42,947 nucleotides of DNA from Candidatus Thiodiazotropha sp. (ex Epidulcina cf. delphinae) (lineage in GTDB: Bacteria; Pseudomonadota; Gammaproteobacteria; Chromatiales; Chromatiaceae): NCBI GenBank assembly GCA_025656505.1, contig JAHXHR010000016.1, forward strand, positions 1-42,947. Direction: 5' to 3'. Position 1 is the stretch's first letter. Each line of letters begins with the position of its first letter. Shown in pieces: positions 1 to 8,657 of this stretch. The position numbers and the translations under genes are program-made. Below the pieces are notes generated by a model. That model saw only the letters and a program-made list of their open reading frames with translations, made no database searches and had not been told where the DNA came from.

Positions 1-2
1 GC

Positions 3-162
3 CCGCTCCTCGACAGCCAAGGCGCCCTCACCGGCAACCGGGTGGCCCTGCAAGCCGGCGACATCGTCAGCGTCAACGGCGCCGTCGACCGGGGCCGGAC
101 CGCCCGCAACCTCGCCGCCCGGGTCTACAACGGCTTCGCCAACCTCACCCCCGAGGCGCAGT
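3..162 (+). pseudogene. GC-rich coding fragment of unknown origin, truncated by IS3 remnant
   Basis: An open frame enters from the left edge and runs without a stop for about 53 codons before changing abruptly into IS3 transposase sequence at about position 163. The encoded stretch includes LQAGDIVSVNGAVDRG and ARVYNGFANLTPEAQ, which I cannot assign to a family. Base composition is strikingly GC-rich (roughly 70%, by eye) and every codon ends in G or C wherever possible, unlike the IS sequence and the host genes to the right. It is therefore a fragment of a foreign gene, of another replicon, or a misassembled edge. No native start or stop is present. Confidence 0.45.
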
Positions 163-728
163 GGACGACAACAAATTCCAACCATGGCCGCCCTGTCGCG
201 CCGAATCTGCTGGATCGAGAATTCATGGTGGAGTAGCCGGATACCGTGTATGTGGGTGACATCATCTACATCCGGACCGATGAGGGCCGGCTCTACCTTG
301 CGGTCTTGATTGACCTCTACTCCCGGGCCATTGTGGGCTGGGCGATGTCGGAGCGCATGCCTGCTCAACCGGCAAATGACGCATGGGTGATGGCGATCTG
401 GAAGCGCAAACCACTTAAATGCCTCATGGTCCACAGTGATCGTGGTAGCCAATATGCTTCTGATCTCTATCAGAAAACCATCAAAGACCAAGGCTTCATT
501 GGCAGCATGAGCCGAAAAGGTAACTGTTGGGATAACGCACCTTCAGAGCGCTTTTTCCATACGCTGAAGACGGAGCTGACCTATCACAGACGTTATCAGA
601 CACGCCGGCAAGCTAAGCAAGATATTTTCGAGTATATCGAGGTGTTTTATAACCGCCGGAGACGCCACTCAACTATCGGCTATCAGACGCCATTGGGCTA
701 TGACAAAGCGTACCGAAAAGTTGCGTGA
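163..728 (+). pseudogene. IS3-family transposase orfB, truncated and interrupted by a stop
   Basis: The catalytic rve/DDE core is recognisable. The first Asp lies in YVGDIIYI, the second in VHSDRGSQY, and the Glu in WDNAPSERFF, followed by the family signature HTLKTE and FYNRRRRHSTIGYQTP. The translated frame begins at TTNSNHGRPVAPNLL and meets a TAG stop at 234-236, between REFMVE and PDTVYVGD, where relatives have a Lys or Gln codon. The frame continues unchanged after it, so this is a simple nonsense mutation. The N-terminal region of orfB is missing. A restart at 246 could still express the DDE core, but nothing suggests function. Confidence 0.85.
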
Positions 729-733
729 TTATT

Positions 734-758
734 TGTCCGGAAAAGTCTTGCCATATCA
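734..758 (+). repeat. Probable right terminal inverted repeat of the IS3 remnant
   Basis: Just past the transposase stop, the sequence TGTCCGG...CATATCA ends in CA, as IS3-family ends do, and has the TGTCCGG core common in that family. The matching left end is not in the window, so the boundary rests on resemblance alone. Confidence 0.5.
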
Positions 759-776
759 TAAACTACTGTCTGGAAT

Positions 777-797
777 ACGGGGTCCATTTTACCCCGT
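777..797. terminator. Hairpin beyond the nadA stop
   Basis: A perfect 7-bp stem (ACGGGGT / ACCCCGT) with a 7-nt loop lies 20 bases past the nadA stop codon on the minus strand. No T-run follows on that strand, so it is a stem-loop that may stabilise or end the nrtR-nadA transcript rather than a classical intrinsic terminator. Its right arm is part of the dispersed repeat at 791-815. Confidence 0.35.
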
Positions 798-815
798 CCA
801 ACTGCGGTTTTCAGG
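791..815 (+). repeat. Solitary copy of the CCAACTGCGGTTTTTAGG repeat end
   Basis: The 25 bases match 22950-22974 with one difference (C for T near the end). At 22957-22974 the same 18-mer is one of the inverted ends of a 279-bp element. Here only one end is present, touching the nadA stop codon (TGA, read on the minus strand, at 817-819), and the IS3 remnant lies just to the left. An older full element may have been destroyed when the IS arrived. Confidence 0.6.
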
Positions 816-816
816 T

Positions 817-1866
817 TCAAGCATTACCTCTGTCTTTCATTTCGATTTCGCGCCGGGCGGCAAAGTCGAGCATGCGCCGAATCGGGATCACGGCCCGCTC
901 TCTGATCGCGGGGTCGAGGACTATCTCATTGCCGCCGGAGTCAAGCGCCTGCTCCAGGTTCTGTAGGGCGTTCATCCCCATCCAGGGACAGTGGGCGCAG
1001 CTAACGCAGGTTGCCCCCTCACCCGCCGTGGGGGCCTCGATCAGGATCTTCCCGGGGGCGGTCTGTTGCATCTTGTAGAAGATACCGCCGTCGGTGGCGA
1101 CGATGAACTCCTTGTTGTCCATCTCTGCCACGGCCTTGATCAGGGCGGTGGTGGAGCCGATGACATCGGCCTGCGCTATGACGTTTTCCGGCGACTCCGG
1201 GTGCACCAGCACGGCTGCTTGAGGATGCAGGCGTCGGATACGTTTCAGGGCTACCGCCTTGAACTCCTCATGCACTACGCATGAGCTGGGCCAAAGCACC
1301 ATCTCTGCGCCGGTGACCCGCTGCACATAACGTCCCAGGTGGCGGTCCGGGGCCCAGAGAACCTTCTCCCCTTGCTCGGTCAGGTGCTCCACGATCGGCA
1401 GTGCGATGCCCGATGTGACCACCCAGTCTGAGCGGGCCTTCACCTCGGCGCTGGTATTGGCGTAGGTCACCACGGTATGTTGCGGATGGGCGTCACAAAA
1501 GGCGCTGAACCGGTCGGCCGGGCAGCCCTCGTCGAGGGAGCAGGTGGCCCCGAGGTCAGGCATGATGACCCGTTTTTCAGGGCTCAGGATTTTCGATGTC
1601 TCGCCCATGAAACGGACACCGCAAACCACCAGTGTATCCGCCTCCTGGGCTGCGCCGAAGCGGGCCATCTCCAACGAATCGGCCACGCAACCTCCGCTCT
1701 CCTCGGCCAGCGCCTGCAGGTCCGGATCGGTGTAATAGTGGGCCACCAGCACGGCGTTCTCCGCTTTGAGTTTGTCGGTGATGCATGCCTTGAGCGCCGA
1801 CCTCTCTTCGTCTGACAGCTTGGGCCAGTGGGGATGTTGCGGAACGAGGATGTTGGGCGGTTTCAT
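817..1866 (-). CDS. nadA: Quinolinate synthase NadA
   Basis: NadA condenses iminoaspartate with dihydroxyacetone phosphate to give quinolinate, the first pyridine of de novo NAD synthesis. It is a cytosolic [4Fe-4S] enzyme. From the chosen ATG the protein is 349 residues, close to the usual length. Three cysteines sit where the family holds its cluster: in [10 protein letters not shown] (about 109), [10 protein letters not shown] (about 196) and [12 protein letters not shown] (about 293). Other family blocks are [11 protein letters not shown] near the start and [10 protein letters not shown] late. A longer reading begins with TTG at 1881; the ATG at 1866 fits family length better. It follows nrtR by 31 bases on the same strand and is probably in its operon. 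Confidence 0.95.
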   Translation of the reverse strand: MKPPNILVPQHPHWPKLSDEERSALKACITDKLKAENAVLVAHYYTDPDLQALAEESGGCVADSLEMARFGAAQEADTLVVCGVRFMGETSKILSPEKRVIMPDLGATCSLDEGCPADRFSAFCDAHPQHTVVTYANTSAEVKARSDWVVTSGIALPIVEHLTEQGEKVLWAPDRHLGRYVQRVTGAEMVLWPSSCVVHEEFKAVALKRIRRLHPQAAVLVHPESPENVIAQADVIGSTTALIKAVAEMDNKEFIVATDGGIFYKMQQTAPGKILIEAPTAGEGATCVSCAHCPWMGMNALQNLEQALDSGGNEIVLDPAIRERAVIPIRRMLDFAARREIEMKDRGNA

Positions 1867-1897
1867 TGATTGGACACTCAAGAGACTCTCAATATAC

Positions 1898-2578
1898 CTA
1901 TTTTATGATCTCAACCCGGGTCGGGTTGACGGCGGCGTAGGTTTTGGCCGGCCGATGGCTGCCGTTTTGGGAAAACTCCCCGGTCTCCTTGATGATGCCG
2001 CGGGCCAGGATAGCCTTGCGGAAGTTGCGCTTATCCAGGTGCCCGTTGAGCAGTATCTCATGCACCGTTTGCAGTTGGCTTAGGGTGAAATGGTTCGGCA
2101 GCATTTGAAAGGCGATCATCGAGTAGCTCAGCTTGGCAAGTAGACGCCTTCTGGCCGATTGGATGATGTTCGCATGATCAAAGGCGAGTTCAGGCAGTTG
2201 CCCGACAGGGAACCAGACGGCTCGCGTGGCGTCACTGGCTGCCTTGAGTTTTAGACGGTCGGATCGGGTCAGGGCGAAATAGGCGATACTGATCACCCGC
2301 TCCCGGGGATCCCTTTCCGGCTTGCCGAACGTATAGAGTTGCTCCAGATAGACGCCTTCGATACCGGTCTCTTCCCGCAACTCGCGTTTGGCGCACGTCT
2401 CAAGATCCTCACCGATATCCAGGAAGCCGCCGGGCAAGGCCCACATACCGCGGTAGGGAGGATTGCCCCGCCGGATCAGCAGGATGGATAACGCCTCCCC
2501 GCGAATGGTGAACAGCGCAACATCGGTGGTCACGGCCGGGTGTGGGTAGGGATAACGATAGCTTTTGCTCTGATTCAC
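1898..2578 (-). CDS. nrtR: Nudix protein with winged-helix C-terminus, NrtR-type NAD regulator
   Basis: The N-terminal half (about 15-145) is a Nudix domain with an intact signature at about 51-73: G-X5-E, then REL, then REETG. The C-terminal part (about 150-226), with [20 protein letters not shown], matches the winged-helix module of NrtR, a regulator of NAD metabolism that senses ADP-ribose-type ligands. Position directly upstream of nadA, 31 bases apart, fits that role. Many NrtR proteins have lost Nudix catalysis; here all signature residues remain, so it could also hydrolyse an ADP-sugar. The start is GTG at 2578; no ATG precedes the Nudix box. A plain ADP-ribose pyrophosphatase is the alternative. 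Confidence 0.8.
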   Translation of the reverse strand: MNQSKSYRYPYPHPAVTTDVALFTIRGEALSILLIRRGNPPYRGMWALPGGFLDIGEDLETCAKRELREETGIEGVYLEQLYTFGKPERDPRERVISIAYFALTRSDRLKLKAASDATRAVWFPVGQLPELAFDHANIIQSARRRLLAKLSYSMIAFQMLPNHFTLSQLQTVHEILLNGHLDKRNFRKAILARGIIKETGEFSQNGSHRPAKTYAAVNPTRVEIIK

Positions 2579-2644
2579 CTGTGGATGTGCAATATTGATG
2601 GCTTGAACGTAATCGCTAGTCGCTGGGAGTGCGGACCATGCTTA

Positions 2645-2659
2645 GTGTACCAAATACAC
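2645..2659. promoter_or_regulatory. Candidate operator dyad upstream of nrtR-nadA
   Basis: GTGTACCAAATACAC is a 5-bp inverted repeat with a 5-bp spacer, 67 bases upstream of the nrtR start, in the only promoter region available to the operon. A symmetric site here would suit autoregulation by NrtR. I cannot match it to a known consensus from memory, and short dyads occur by chance. Confidence 0.25.
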
Positions 2660-2845
2660 GAAACAAAATAGAAACGTTTTTTTAGGCCCTGGTCAAGTCG
2701 GGATGTGTCCTGGCATGGTTCGGGTTGTAATGGCATTTTAGCCGTTATGATGTGGGCGGCCGCCATGAGGTTAAAGATCGGGATGCCTACGCCGCTAACG
2801 GGTTGAGAAGAAACTGGTCTTACCATTTGTCAAGCCGATAAAAAA

Positions 2846-3712
2846 ATGAATTTCGCCAGTCAAGCGACACAAAAAATCCTGAAACTGCAACACCTGCCAC
2901 CGCTTTCGGCTATGGCAACCCGCCTGCTCGGGATGTTGAGTGATGACGATTTCTCGTTGGAAGATCTGGCTCAGGCCATCAATCAGGATCCGGCGCTGAG
3001 CGCGAGGATTCTGGGTCTTGCCAACTCGGCCTATTTTGGTCAGGTGAATCCGGTCTATTCGGTTGAAGAGGCGGTCATTCGCGTGCTTGGACTGAATATG
3101 GTGAAGGGTCTGGCCTTCAGTATCGCTGTCAGCGGCGTTTTCGAGACATCGCGCTGCAGAAGTTTTGATGTAACAAAATATTGGAGCCACAGCCTCTCCA
3201 CCGCTCTGTTGTCCCGCCAAATCAGCCTGATGGCGGATGCCGGGCAGCGAACGGATCCTGATGGTGTCTACCTGGCCGGGTTGCTGTTCGATATCGGTGT
3301 TCTGGTTTTGGTTCATGAGTTTCCCGAGGAATACGCCATGGTGCTGGCGATGTTGAAACAGCAATCGGGTCTGAACAGATTGCAACTGGAAAGGGAGATT
3401 ATCGGTATCAGCAGCCGCGAAGCCGGCGCTTGGCTGATCGATCGATGGCATCTTCCGGAAATGATCGTACAGGTCGTGGCGCAGCCGGATCTGTCCACCG
3501 CAGTGCGGGTCCATCGACAGGAAGTATTGCTGGTTGGGGCTGTGGCAGCGTGGGTGAAACACGGCTTTTCCGAAGACTATGGATCACCCGAGACCGGGTC
3601 GGTGCTGGAGAATTGTTGTGGGTTGTCGGTAGAGAAGTTGGTGAACATCAAAACCAGTTTTCTGCGCAAGGAAGAGGAAGTCCGTGTTATTGCCGGTATG
3701 TTGGCTAAGTAA
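2846..3712 (+). CDS. HDOD-domain signalling protein
   Basis: The 288-residue protein is almost entirely one HDOD domain, a relative of HD phosphohydrolases that usually lacks catalysis and serves as a signalling scaffold. It starts with LQHLPPLSAMATRLLGMLSDDD and contains the typical INQDPALSARILGLANSAYFG (about 45-65) and a later VYLAGLLFDIGVLVL helix. No receiver or other output domain is attached. The stop is 15 bases before the diguanylate cyclase gene on the same strand, so the two are probably co-transcribed and may act in one cyclic-di-GMP pathway. Specific target unknown. Confidence 0.88.
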   Translation: MNFASQATQKILKLQHLPPLSAMATRLLGMLSDDDFSLEDLAQAINQDPALSARILGLANSAYFGQVNPVYSVEEAVIRVLGLNMVKGLAFSIAVSGVFETSRCRSFDVTKYWSHSLSTALLSRQISLMADAGQRTDPDGVYLAGLLFDIGVLVLVHEFPEEYAMVLAMLKQQSGLNRLQLEREIIGISSREAGAWLIDRWHLPEMIVQVVAQPDLSTAVRVHRQEVLLVGAVAAWVKHGFSEDYGSPETGSVLENCCGLSVEKLVNIKTSFLRKEEEVRVIAGMLAK

Positions 3713-3727
3713 CTGAGGTATTCTAAG

Positions 3728-4909
3728 TTGGATCTAACCCTCAACCAGACGTCGATGGACTTGAGAGAGCGCTTTTTCAGCCTCCTGGACTCGCTTTCCG
3801 CTCTGCGCGCATTGTCACAGATCGGCCTTGACGGCATCAGTGAAGAGGAACTGATGGCAAAGGCGTTGGGCGAACTGGTGAGGCACCAGAACGTGGAACA
3901 CTGTTCTATTTTTCGTATGGAGGGTGGGTTGCTCTGTTGTGTGGCCGGCGTCAGTATGGCTGAGTCCCACGCTGAGATCACCGGCGCGGCAGGTGGGATT
4001 AAAGAGATTCGTCAGGGTATGCAGTTCAGAGCCGGGGAGGGGATTGTCGGTATCGCCTATGCTACGGGTCAACTGCAGTACTGTCGCGATTGTTCTCGGA
4101 ATCGTGATTTTATGGCGAATCCTCACCCCGGTGCCGATCTGCCCGGTTCCTTGATCAGCGCACCGATCAAGGTGGGTGATCAGGTGCTGGGGGTGCTGAA
4201 TGCCTCTCATCCCCTGCCGGAGTATTTTGAGTCTTGGCAACAACATACATTAAGTTTGTTCTGCTGCTGCCTTGGACGGATACTGTACAACCACAAACTG
4301 CTCAATGATTTGGAGTTCGAGGTCGACCAGCGTACCGACGAGTTGAGACGAGCCCTGCAGGAAGCGGAGACCATGCGGAATCGTTACGAGCAACTATCGA
4401 CGGTAGACGAACTAACGGGGCTGAATAATCGGCGCTACTTTTTTACGGAGGCCGAGGCGATGCTCTCTCGCGCCCTGCGGCATGATCAGATCTGCAGCAT
4501 GATGCTGATAGATGTGGACTATTTTAAGCATATCAACGACCAGTGGGGACATTTGGCCGGTGATGAGGTCCTCGTCGCCATTGCACGGATTCTCAAGGAA
4601 GAGGTCCGTGGCGGCGATGTAGTGGCCAGAGTCGGTGGCGAGGAGTTTGTGGTGTTGTTGCCGGAGGTGGGATTGGAAGGTGCGAATCTGATGGCGCAAC
4701 GCATTCAGGAGCGTTTGGCGCAACTGCAAACCGGCCGCGATCCGGCCGGTCTCAACCTGACCGCCAGTATCGGCTTGACGGCCCTGACCCAGGACTATGA
4801 CCGTGAATTGTCGGCAAGCGAACTGCTGGATCAGCTTTACTCGCAGGCGGATAGAGCGATGTACGACTGTAAACACGAGGGCCGCAATTGCCGGAAGAGT
4901 TACTATTAA
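3728..4909 (+). CDS. GAF-GGDEF diguanylate cyclase
   Basis: The protein (393 residues) has an N-terminal GAF sensor (about 45-190), a short coiled coil (about 200-225) and a C-terminal GGDEF domain (about 230-393) that should make cyclic-di-GMP from two GTP. The active-site motif is GGEEF at 303-307, a catalytically competent variant. An RGGD inhibitory I-site lies five residues before it (294-297), so product feedback is expected. No membrane segment is seen, so it is cytosolic. Cysteines in the GAF domain (CRDCSRNRDF) could bind a ligand, but this is speculation. The start is TTG at 3728, preceded by GAGG at proper spacing; ATG at 3755 lacks such a site. Confidence 0.92.
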   Translation: MDLTLNQTSMDLRERFFSLLDSLSALRALSQIGLDGISEEELMAKALGELVRHQNVEHCSIFRMEGGLLCCVAGVSMAESHAEITGAAGGIKEIRQGMQFRAGEGIVGIAYATGQLQYCRDCSRNRDFMANPHPGADLPGSLISAPIKVGDQVLGVLNASHPLPEYFESWQQHTLSLFCCCLGRILYNHKLLNDLEFEVDQRTDELRRALQEAETMRNRYEQLSTVDELTGLNNRRYFFTEAEAMLSRALRHDQICSMMLIDVDYFKHINDQWGHLAGDEVLVAIARILKEEVRGGDVVARVGGEEFVVLLPEVGLEGANLMAQRIQERLAQLQTGRDPAGLNLTASIGLTALTQDYDRELSASELLDQLYSQADRAMYDCKHEGRNCRKSYY

Positions 4910-5040
4910 ACCGGCAACTAAAATATAGATCCACTTTTTGTCCTCTCTTCCACTGGGATAGGCTTAGGGGATAAAAGAGGTGGCTCTTTCGCTGATCGGG
5001 TGGGCAGATCATACAAATCACGACGATTCAGTTCCCGTGT

Positions 5041-6540
5041 TCACTGAGCCTCATCCAGTTCCTGATCGACCCGTTGTGGTGGCGGTTCGGCCGCCAGCAA
5101 TTTTTCGCTGCCGGAGGGATTGGTGAACTGATCGTTGAGGGTCTGAATATAGGTGTCGGTGGATTGCAGCACGTCACGGAGCTGTCTGCGGGATTTTCGT
5201 CCCCATCCTGCGGGACGCTTGCTGAAGATGGAGCGCCAGGGTTTGGTGCTGCGGAGAAAGGCGCTGGCGGGATTTCCCTTGATCCCTGCCTTGGCCGCCT
5301 GTTTGCGCAGGCCGTTCAGCAGGCTGCGGGCCGCAAGCGTCCTGACGGCGAAATGGATGGCCGATAAGCCGATGATGAGCAGGCCAAGCAGGAACCAGGG
5401 AATCAGGCCGCCGGCGTCGGTTGCCAGCCAGGGCGGAGTGAAGTTGAAACCCTGCCAGTAGCCTGCATTGACCGAGAAGATCAGCAGCGCCGCCAGCAGT
5501 CCGCCCATCAGGATGGCGTCACCCAGCATGACCCGTTCCTTCCAACGCTCCAAGGTCGAGGTGACCAGGGGTATGCAGCGCTCTTCGATGTCCCGCGCGG
5601 TCTTCTCCAAAGCGCCGACGATCCGGTAGGCGCGTTCGATTTCGACCTCTTCCATGCGGCTGTGTATCTCATTCAGGTCGATGTCGCGTTTCGCTTCATA
5701 GCGATTGCGCAGGGCCTCGTCTTCGATCGGCACCGCCGCATCCGGGTTATAGACGGCGTAGAATCGGCCGGCCGTCAGACCCCGCTCGCCCAGGGCGCGC
5801 TGCCAGGCGGCGATTACGTCTTCCGGATTGTTCTCCCTGGCCGTGGTGTCAATCTGATTGAGGATATAGAGGAACTTGCCGGTATCGCTGCGGTGGATCG
5901 TGCGCTCGATGAGATGGCTCAAGGTATCCTGCATCGCACCCGGTTCCGGATGGCGGGCATCGAAAAACACCAGCACCAGATCCGATAGGTCGATGATATG
6001 GTCGGTGATACGCAAGGTGGAGGTGCGTTGCGCATCGGCGTCGAAGCCGGGTGAGTCGATCAATATCTTACCGCGCAGCTTTTCGCTGGGACAGGTCTTG
6101 AGTTGCAAATAGGCGTCGATCCGGTCGCCTTCGCCCTTGGCCACCTTCTCGATTTCATCCGACATCTGGTAGAAAGGGAAGCGGGGATCCGAGTCGAGCG
6201 CGACGCCCGGCAGGGCATGGGCGGTGGCTTCCTTGCTGTAGCAGATGACGGTAAATTTATCATCCACCGCCTGATTACCTGAACGCTGTAAGGTATTTTC
6301 GATGTAGTGGTTGATAAAGGTCGATTTACCGGCGGAAAAGGTGCCCAAGATGGAGATCAACGGCCACCAGGGTATTTGGGTGGCGAAGGAGTTGTCTCCC
6401 TCCAGCAACCCGACTCGGAAGGCAATCTCATCGAGAATGCGGAAACCCTGGATGGTGCTGAGGAGTATCGGGTTTTCCTCTTCCAAATGGGTTTCAAGGT
6501 GTTGAAGACGCGCTTCGATGACCTGTCCGGCTGGGTGCAT
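5041..6540 (-). CDS. Dynamin-like GTPase with membrane hairpin
   Basis: This is a large GTPase of the bacterial dynamin family. The P-loop GTFSAGKST lies at about residue 66-74, the G3 motif in LIDSPGFDADA and the G4 motif NQID in LYILNQIDTTA. Two hydrophobic stretches follow the GTPase and helical region (around 345-365 and 385-410), then a basic C-terminal tail. The design suggests a membrane-anchored remodelling protein. ATG at 6540 is chosen because AGGAG lies about ten bases upstream; ATG at 6558 in the same frame has no such site. It stands alone on its strand. Client membrane and partner are unknown; bacterial relatives often occur in pairs, and no partner gene is nearby. Confidence 0.85.
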   Translation of the reverse strand: MHPAGQVIEARLQHLETHLEEENPILLSTIQGFRILDEIAFRVGLLEGDNSFATQIPWWPLISILGTFSAGKSTFINHYIENTLQRSGNQAVDDKFTVICYSKEATAHALPGVALDSDPRFPFYQMSDEIEKVAKGEGDRIDAYLQLKTCPSEKLRGKILIDSPGFDADAQRTSTLRITDHIIDLSDLVLVFFDARHPEPGAMQDTLSHLIERTIHRSDTGKFLYILNQIDTTARENNPEDVIAAWQRALGERGLTAGRFYAVYNPDAAVPIEDEALRNRYEAKRDIDLNEIHSRMEEVEIERAYRIVGALEKTARDIEERCIPLVTSTLERWKERVMLGDAILMGGLLAALLIFSVNAGYWQGFNFTPPWLATDAGGLIPWFLLGLLIIGLSAIHFAVRTLAARSLLNGLRKQAAKAGIKGNPASAFLRSTKPWRSIFSKRPAGWGRKSRRQLRDVLQSTDTYIQTLNDQFTNPSGSEKLLAAEPPPQRVDQELDEAQ

Positions 6541-6953
6541 TGTTGTCTCACTCCTCATTTCGATGCGTTGTTGTATTGGCCGTTTGCCTAGTCAGGCTAT
6601 CTTAATGTCTGTCCGGGAGATCTGCATGATTTTTTTCAGGTCGTCGGATGCGGATCGGGAAAACTCGACGCCTGCACTGCGTAATCGGGGGATTCGCTAC
6701 AAATGCGGCGGCGCTGTTTTCAGGCTGAAATTCGGCTTGCAGAGAATCTGAGGGGAAAAATAATATAATTAATTGGTAAAAAACTTAAATAAATGATTTA
6801 ATGGGGTTTCTGATGAAATTCCTCAGTTGCATTGGCGTCGTCCTTCATAGATACTGACGAGTTCCTAAAGAGGGGTTGAAATTAACCTGAACCTACAGAT
6901 TCGGGTTTCACCCCCCGCAAAAAAATAATTCAATGAATTCATAGGAGACCGTG
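6541..6953. other. Intergenic region between dynamin-like gene and RND cluster
   Basis: About 410 bases with no convincing gene. The middle (6755-6810) is very AT-rich, with runs such as TTGGTAAAAAACTTAAATAA, and probably holds the promoter of the downstream cluster. An imperfect hairpin (AACCTGAA / TTCGGGTT, about 6884-6907) precedes the ribosome site of the next gene. A 14-codon frame starting ATGAAATTCCTC at about 6812 looks like the start of a signal peptide but ends at once, so I do not call it a gene. Confidence 0.4.
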
Positions 6954-7349
6954 ATGGCAGAGCTGTTTTCCGAGACTTGGATGAATGAATTCGCAACCCA
7001 CTGGAATGCAGAACCGGAGCTGGCGGACGCCCTGTCTCAGATAGGCTTCAACAGTGTGATCGGTTATGGTTTCGATGGTGATGATGAGCCGAAGGGCGTT
7101 CTCACCGTTGAGAACGGTAAGGCCGTGAGCGGCGAGGTTTATGACGGCCAAACCCTGAACTGGGACATTCGCGCCTCACAGGAGCAGTGGCGCAAATGGA
7201 TCGCCAAGCCTCCCGGTATGATGGGGCTGGGCATGGCGTTCACTTCGCGCAAAATGAAGTTTGTCGTCGGTGACTACTCTTCCATGATAAAGGATCCGCG
7301 CATGGCGGGGCCGTTCATCAAGAGTTTTTCGGTCATGGGGAGAGTCTGA
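6954..7349 (+). CDS. SCP2-like small protein
   Basis: The 131-residue soluble protein resembles the sterol-carrier-protein-2 fold that binds lipids or hydrophobic ligands. It has an N-terminal helix (ETWMNEFATHWNAEPELA), a strand-rich middle (GVLTVENGKAVSG), and a closing segment with Met and hydrophobic residues (PPGMMGLGMAFTSRKMKFVVGDYSSM). No signal peptide is present. ATG at 6954 has AGGAG six bases upstream; the GTG three bases before it does not. It precedes an RND adaptor by 45 bases and is probably in its operon, so a role in handling a hydrophobic export substrate is possible but unproven. Confidence 0.65.
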   Translation: MAELFSETWMNEFATHWNAEPELADALSQIGFNSVIGYGFDGDDEPKGVLTVENGKAVSGEVYDGQTLNWDIRASQEQWRKWIAKPPGMMGLGMAFTSRKMKFVVGDYSSMIKDPRMAGPFIKSFSVMGRV

Positions 7350-7394
7350 CGGGAAACCCCTGTTCCGAATGATTTAACACTGGGTAGTTGAATA

Positions 7395-8531
7395 ATGGGT
7401 CTTAAATTCAAGGTATTGGTTGCCGGTTTTGTTTTCTACGGGGTGGCGGGCGGATTGCAGGCGCAATCCGAGAGTGGCGAATACGTGGTTCAGCGGACAC
7501 AGGGGGTAACCGATGTCTCTCTCGGCGGCACGGTGGCTCCATACAAGGAGGTCACGCTTTCGGCGCAGCTTCCCGGCCGGGTGAATTTTCTCGCGGGTAT
7601 CGAAGGCGATGCCTTCCATGACGGTGACCGGTTGGTTGAGCTGGATGACAGCGAACTGATGGCGAAACGCCAGGCTGCCCTGGCGCAATTGGCCAATGCG
7701 GATGCCCAATTGCGTAATGCGGGCGTGCAGTACAACCGTGAGCTCTGGTCCCCCAAGTCCAGATCGTCCACAGGCGGCATGGGGGTGCCCAATCTTTTCG
7801 ATCAGATGTTCACCCGCCCGATGGAAGACGCTTTCGGCGAGCGGGACCAGGGCGCCGAACGGTCGGCGGATATCTTCTCCTCCCGCACCAATATCCGACG
7901 GGCGCAGAACACCCTCTATCGGGTGCAGGCGGAGATTCGCGCCATCGACGCCAAACTGCGTGACGCCAAGAGCCTCGCCCCCTTCGACGGTGTGATCATG
8001 AAAAAATTCGTCGAGGTGGGGGATACCGTACAACCGGGTCAGCCGCTGCTGAAGTATGCCGATGTGGAATATCTGCAGATCGTTGTCGATGTGCCGGGGC
8101 GACTTCGCCCTGGGTTGTCCGAAGGCATGATGGTGTGGTCAGAGCTGGATGTGGGTGATAGGAAGGTGCCGGCCAGAGTGGCGCAAATCTTTCCCATGGC
8201 CGATGCCCAACGCCATACCGTGACCATCAAGTTCGATCTACCCCAGGGGGTTTCCGCACCGGGCATGTATGCCAAGGTGCTGGTTCCCGATTTCAATGCG
8301 CCGGCCAGGTCCAACCCGGTCATTCCCGATAGCGCCATCCGCTACAACGGCAGTCTGCCCGGTGTCTACGTCGTGGGTGGGGATGGCAAGCCGATGCTCA
8401 GGTTGATCCGCGTGGGTGAGCAGCTTCCGGACGGTTTCAGCACGGTATTGTCGGGGTTACGGGCCGGTGATCGGGTGCTGCGGAATCCGCCGTTGGGTAT
8501 CAGTGCGGGATGGATCTCACCCCAGCGCTAG
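7395..8531 (+). CDS. RND efflux periplasmic adaptor (membrane fusion protein)
   Basis: This 378-residue protein belongs to the HlyD/AcrA-type adaptor family that bridges an inner-membrane RND pump and an outer-membrane channel. It starts with a signal peptide (hydrophobic LVAGFVFYGVAGG, probable cleavage after LQA at about 24). A lipoyl-like half (GTVAPYKEVTLSAQLPGRV) is followed by an alpha-hairpin rich in Ala and Gln, the second lipoyl half (LAPFDGVIMKKFVEVGDTVQ) and beta-barrel domains. There is no lipobox Cys. The RND permease follows 126 bases downstream. No TolC-like gene is in the window, so the outer-membrane partner must be encoded elsewhere. Confidence 0.92.
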   Translation: MGLKFKVLVAGFVFYGVAGGLQAQSESGEYVVQRTQGVTDVSLGGTVAPYKEVTLSAQLPGRVNFLAGIEGDAFHDGDRLVELDDSELMAKRQAALAQLANADAQLRNAGVQYNRELWSPKSRSSTGGMGVPNLFDQMFTRPMEDAFGERDQGAERSADIFSSRTNIRRAQNTLYRVQAEIRAIDAKLRDAKSLAPFDGVIMKKFVEVGDTVQPGQPLLKYADVEYLQIVVDVPGRLRPGLSEGMMVWSELDVGDRKVPARVAQIFPMADAQRHTVTIKFDLPQGVSAPGMYAKVLVPDFNAPARSNPVIPDSAIRYNGSLPGVYVVGGDGKPMLRLIRVGEQLPDGFSTVLSGLRAGDRVLRNPPLGISAGWISPQR

Positions 8532-8657
8532 CGATCGGGTAAGTGCGCGGTTTCACCAAGGCGTTATCAGGGAAGAGAGAATTTTTAAACGACACCTTCC
8601 TTTGCGGGCCTGGGCCTTTGCCGGGGTCTGCCTGATTTCAATGTTTCGAGATCAATT

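Larger units (their letters stand above)
163..758 (+). mobile_element. IS3-family insertion sequence remnant (5' part missing)
   Basis: The segment holds the distal two-thirds of an IS3-family orfB and a plausible right terminal inverted repeat ending in CA at 758. The orfA gene, the frameshift region, the first third of orfB and the left terminal repeat are absent. At the left the IS sequence is joined directly to an unrelated GC-rich fragment. The element is not autonomous: it lacks one end and has an in-frame stop. Confidence 0.8.
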
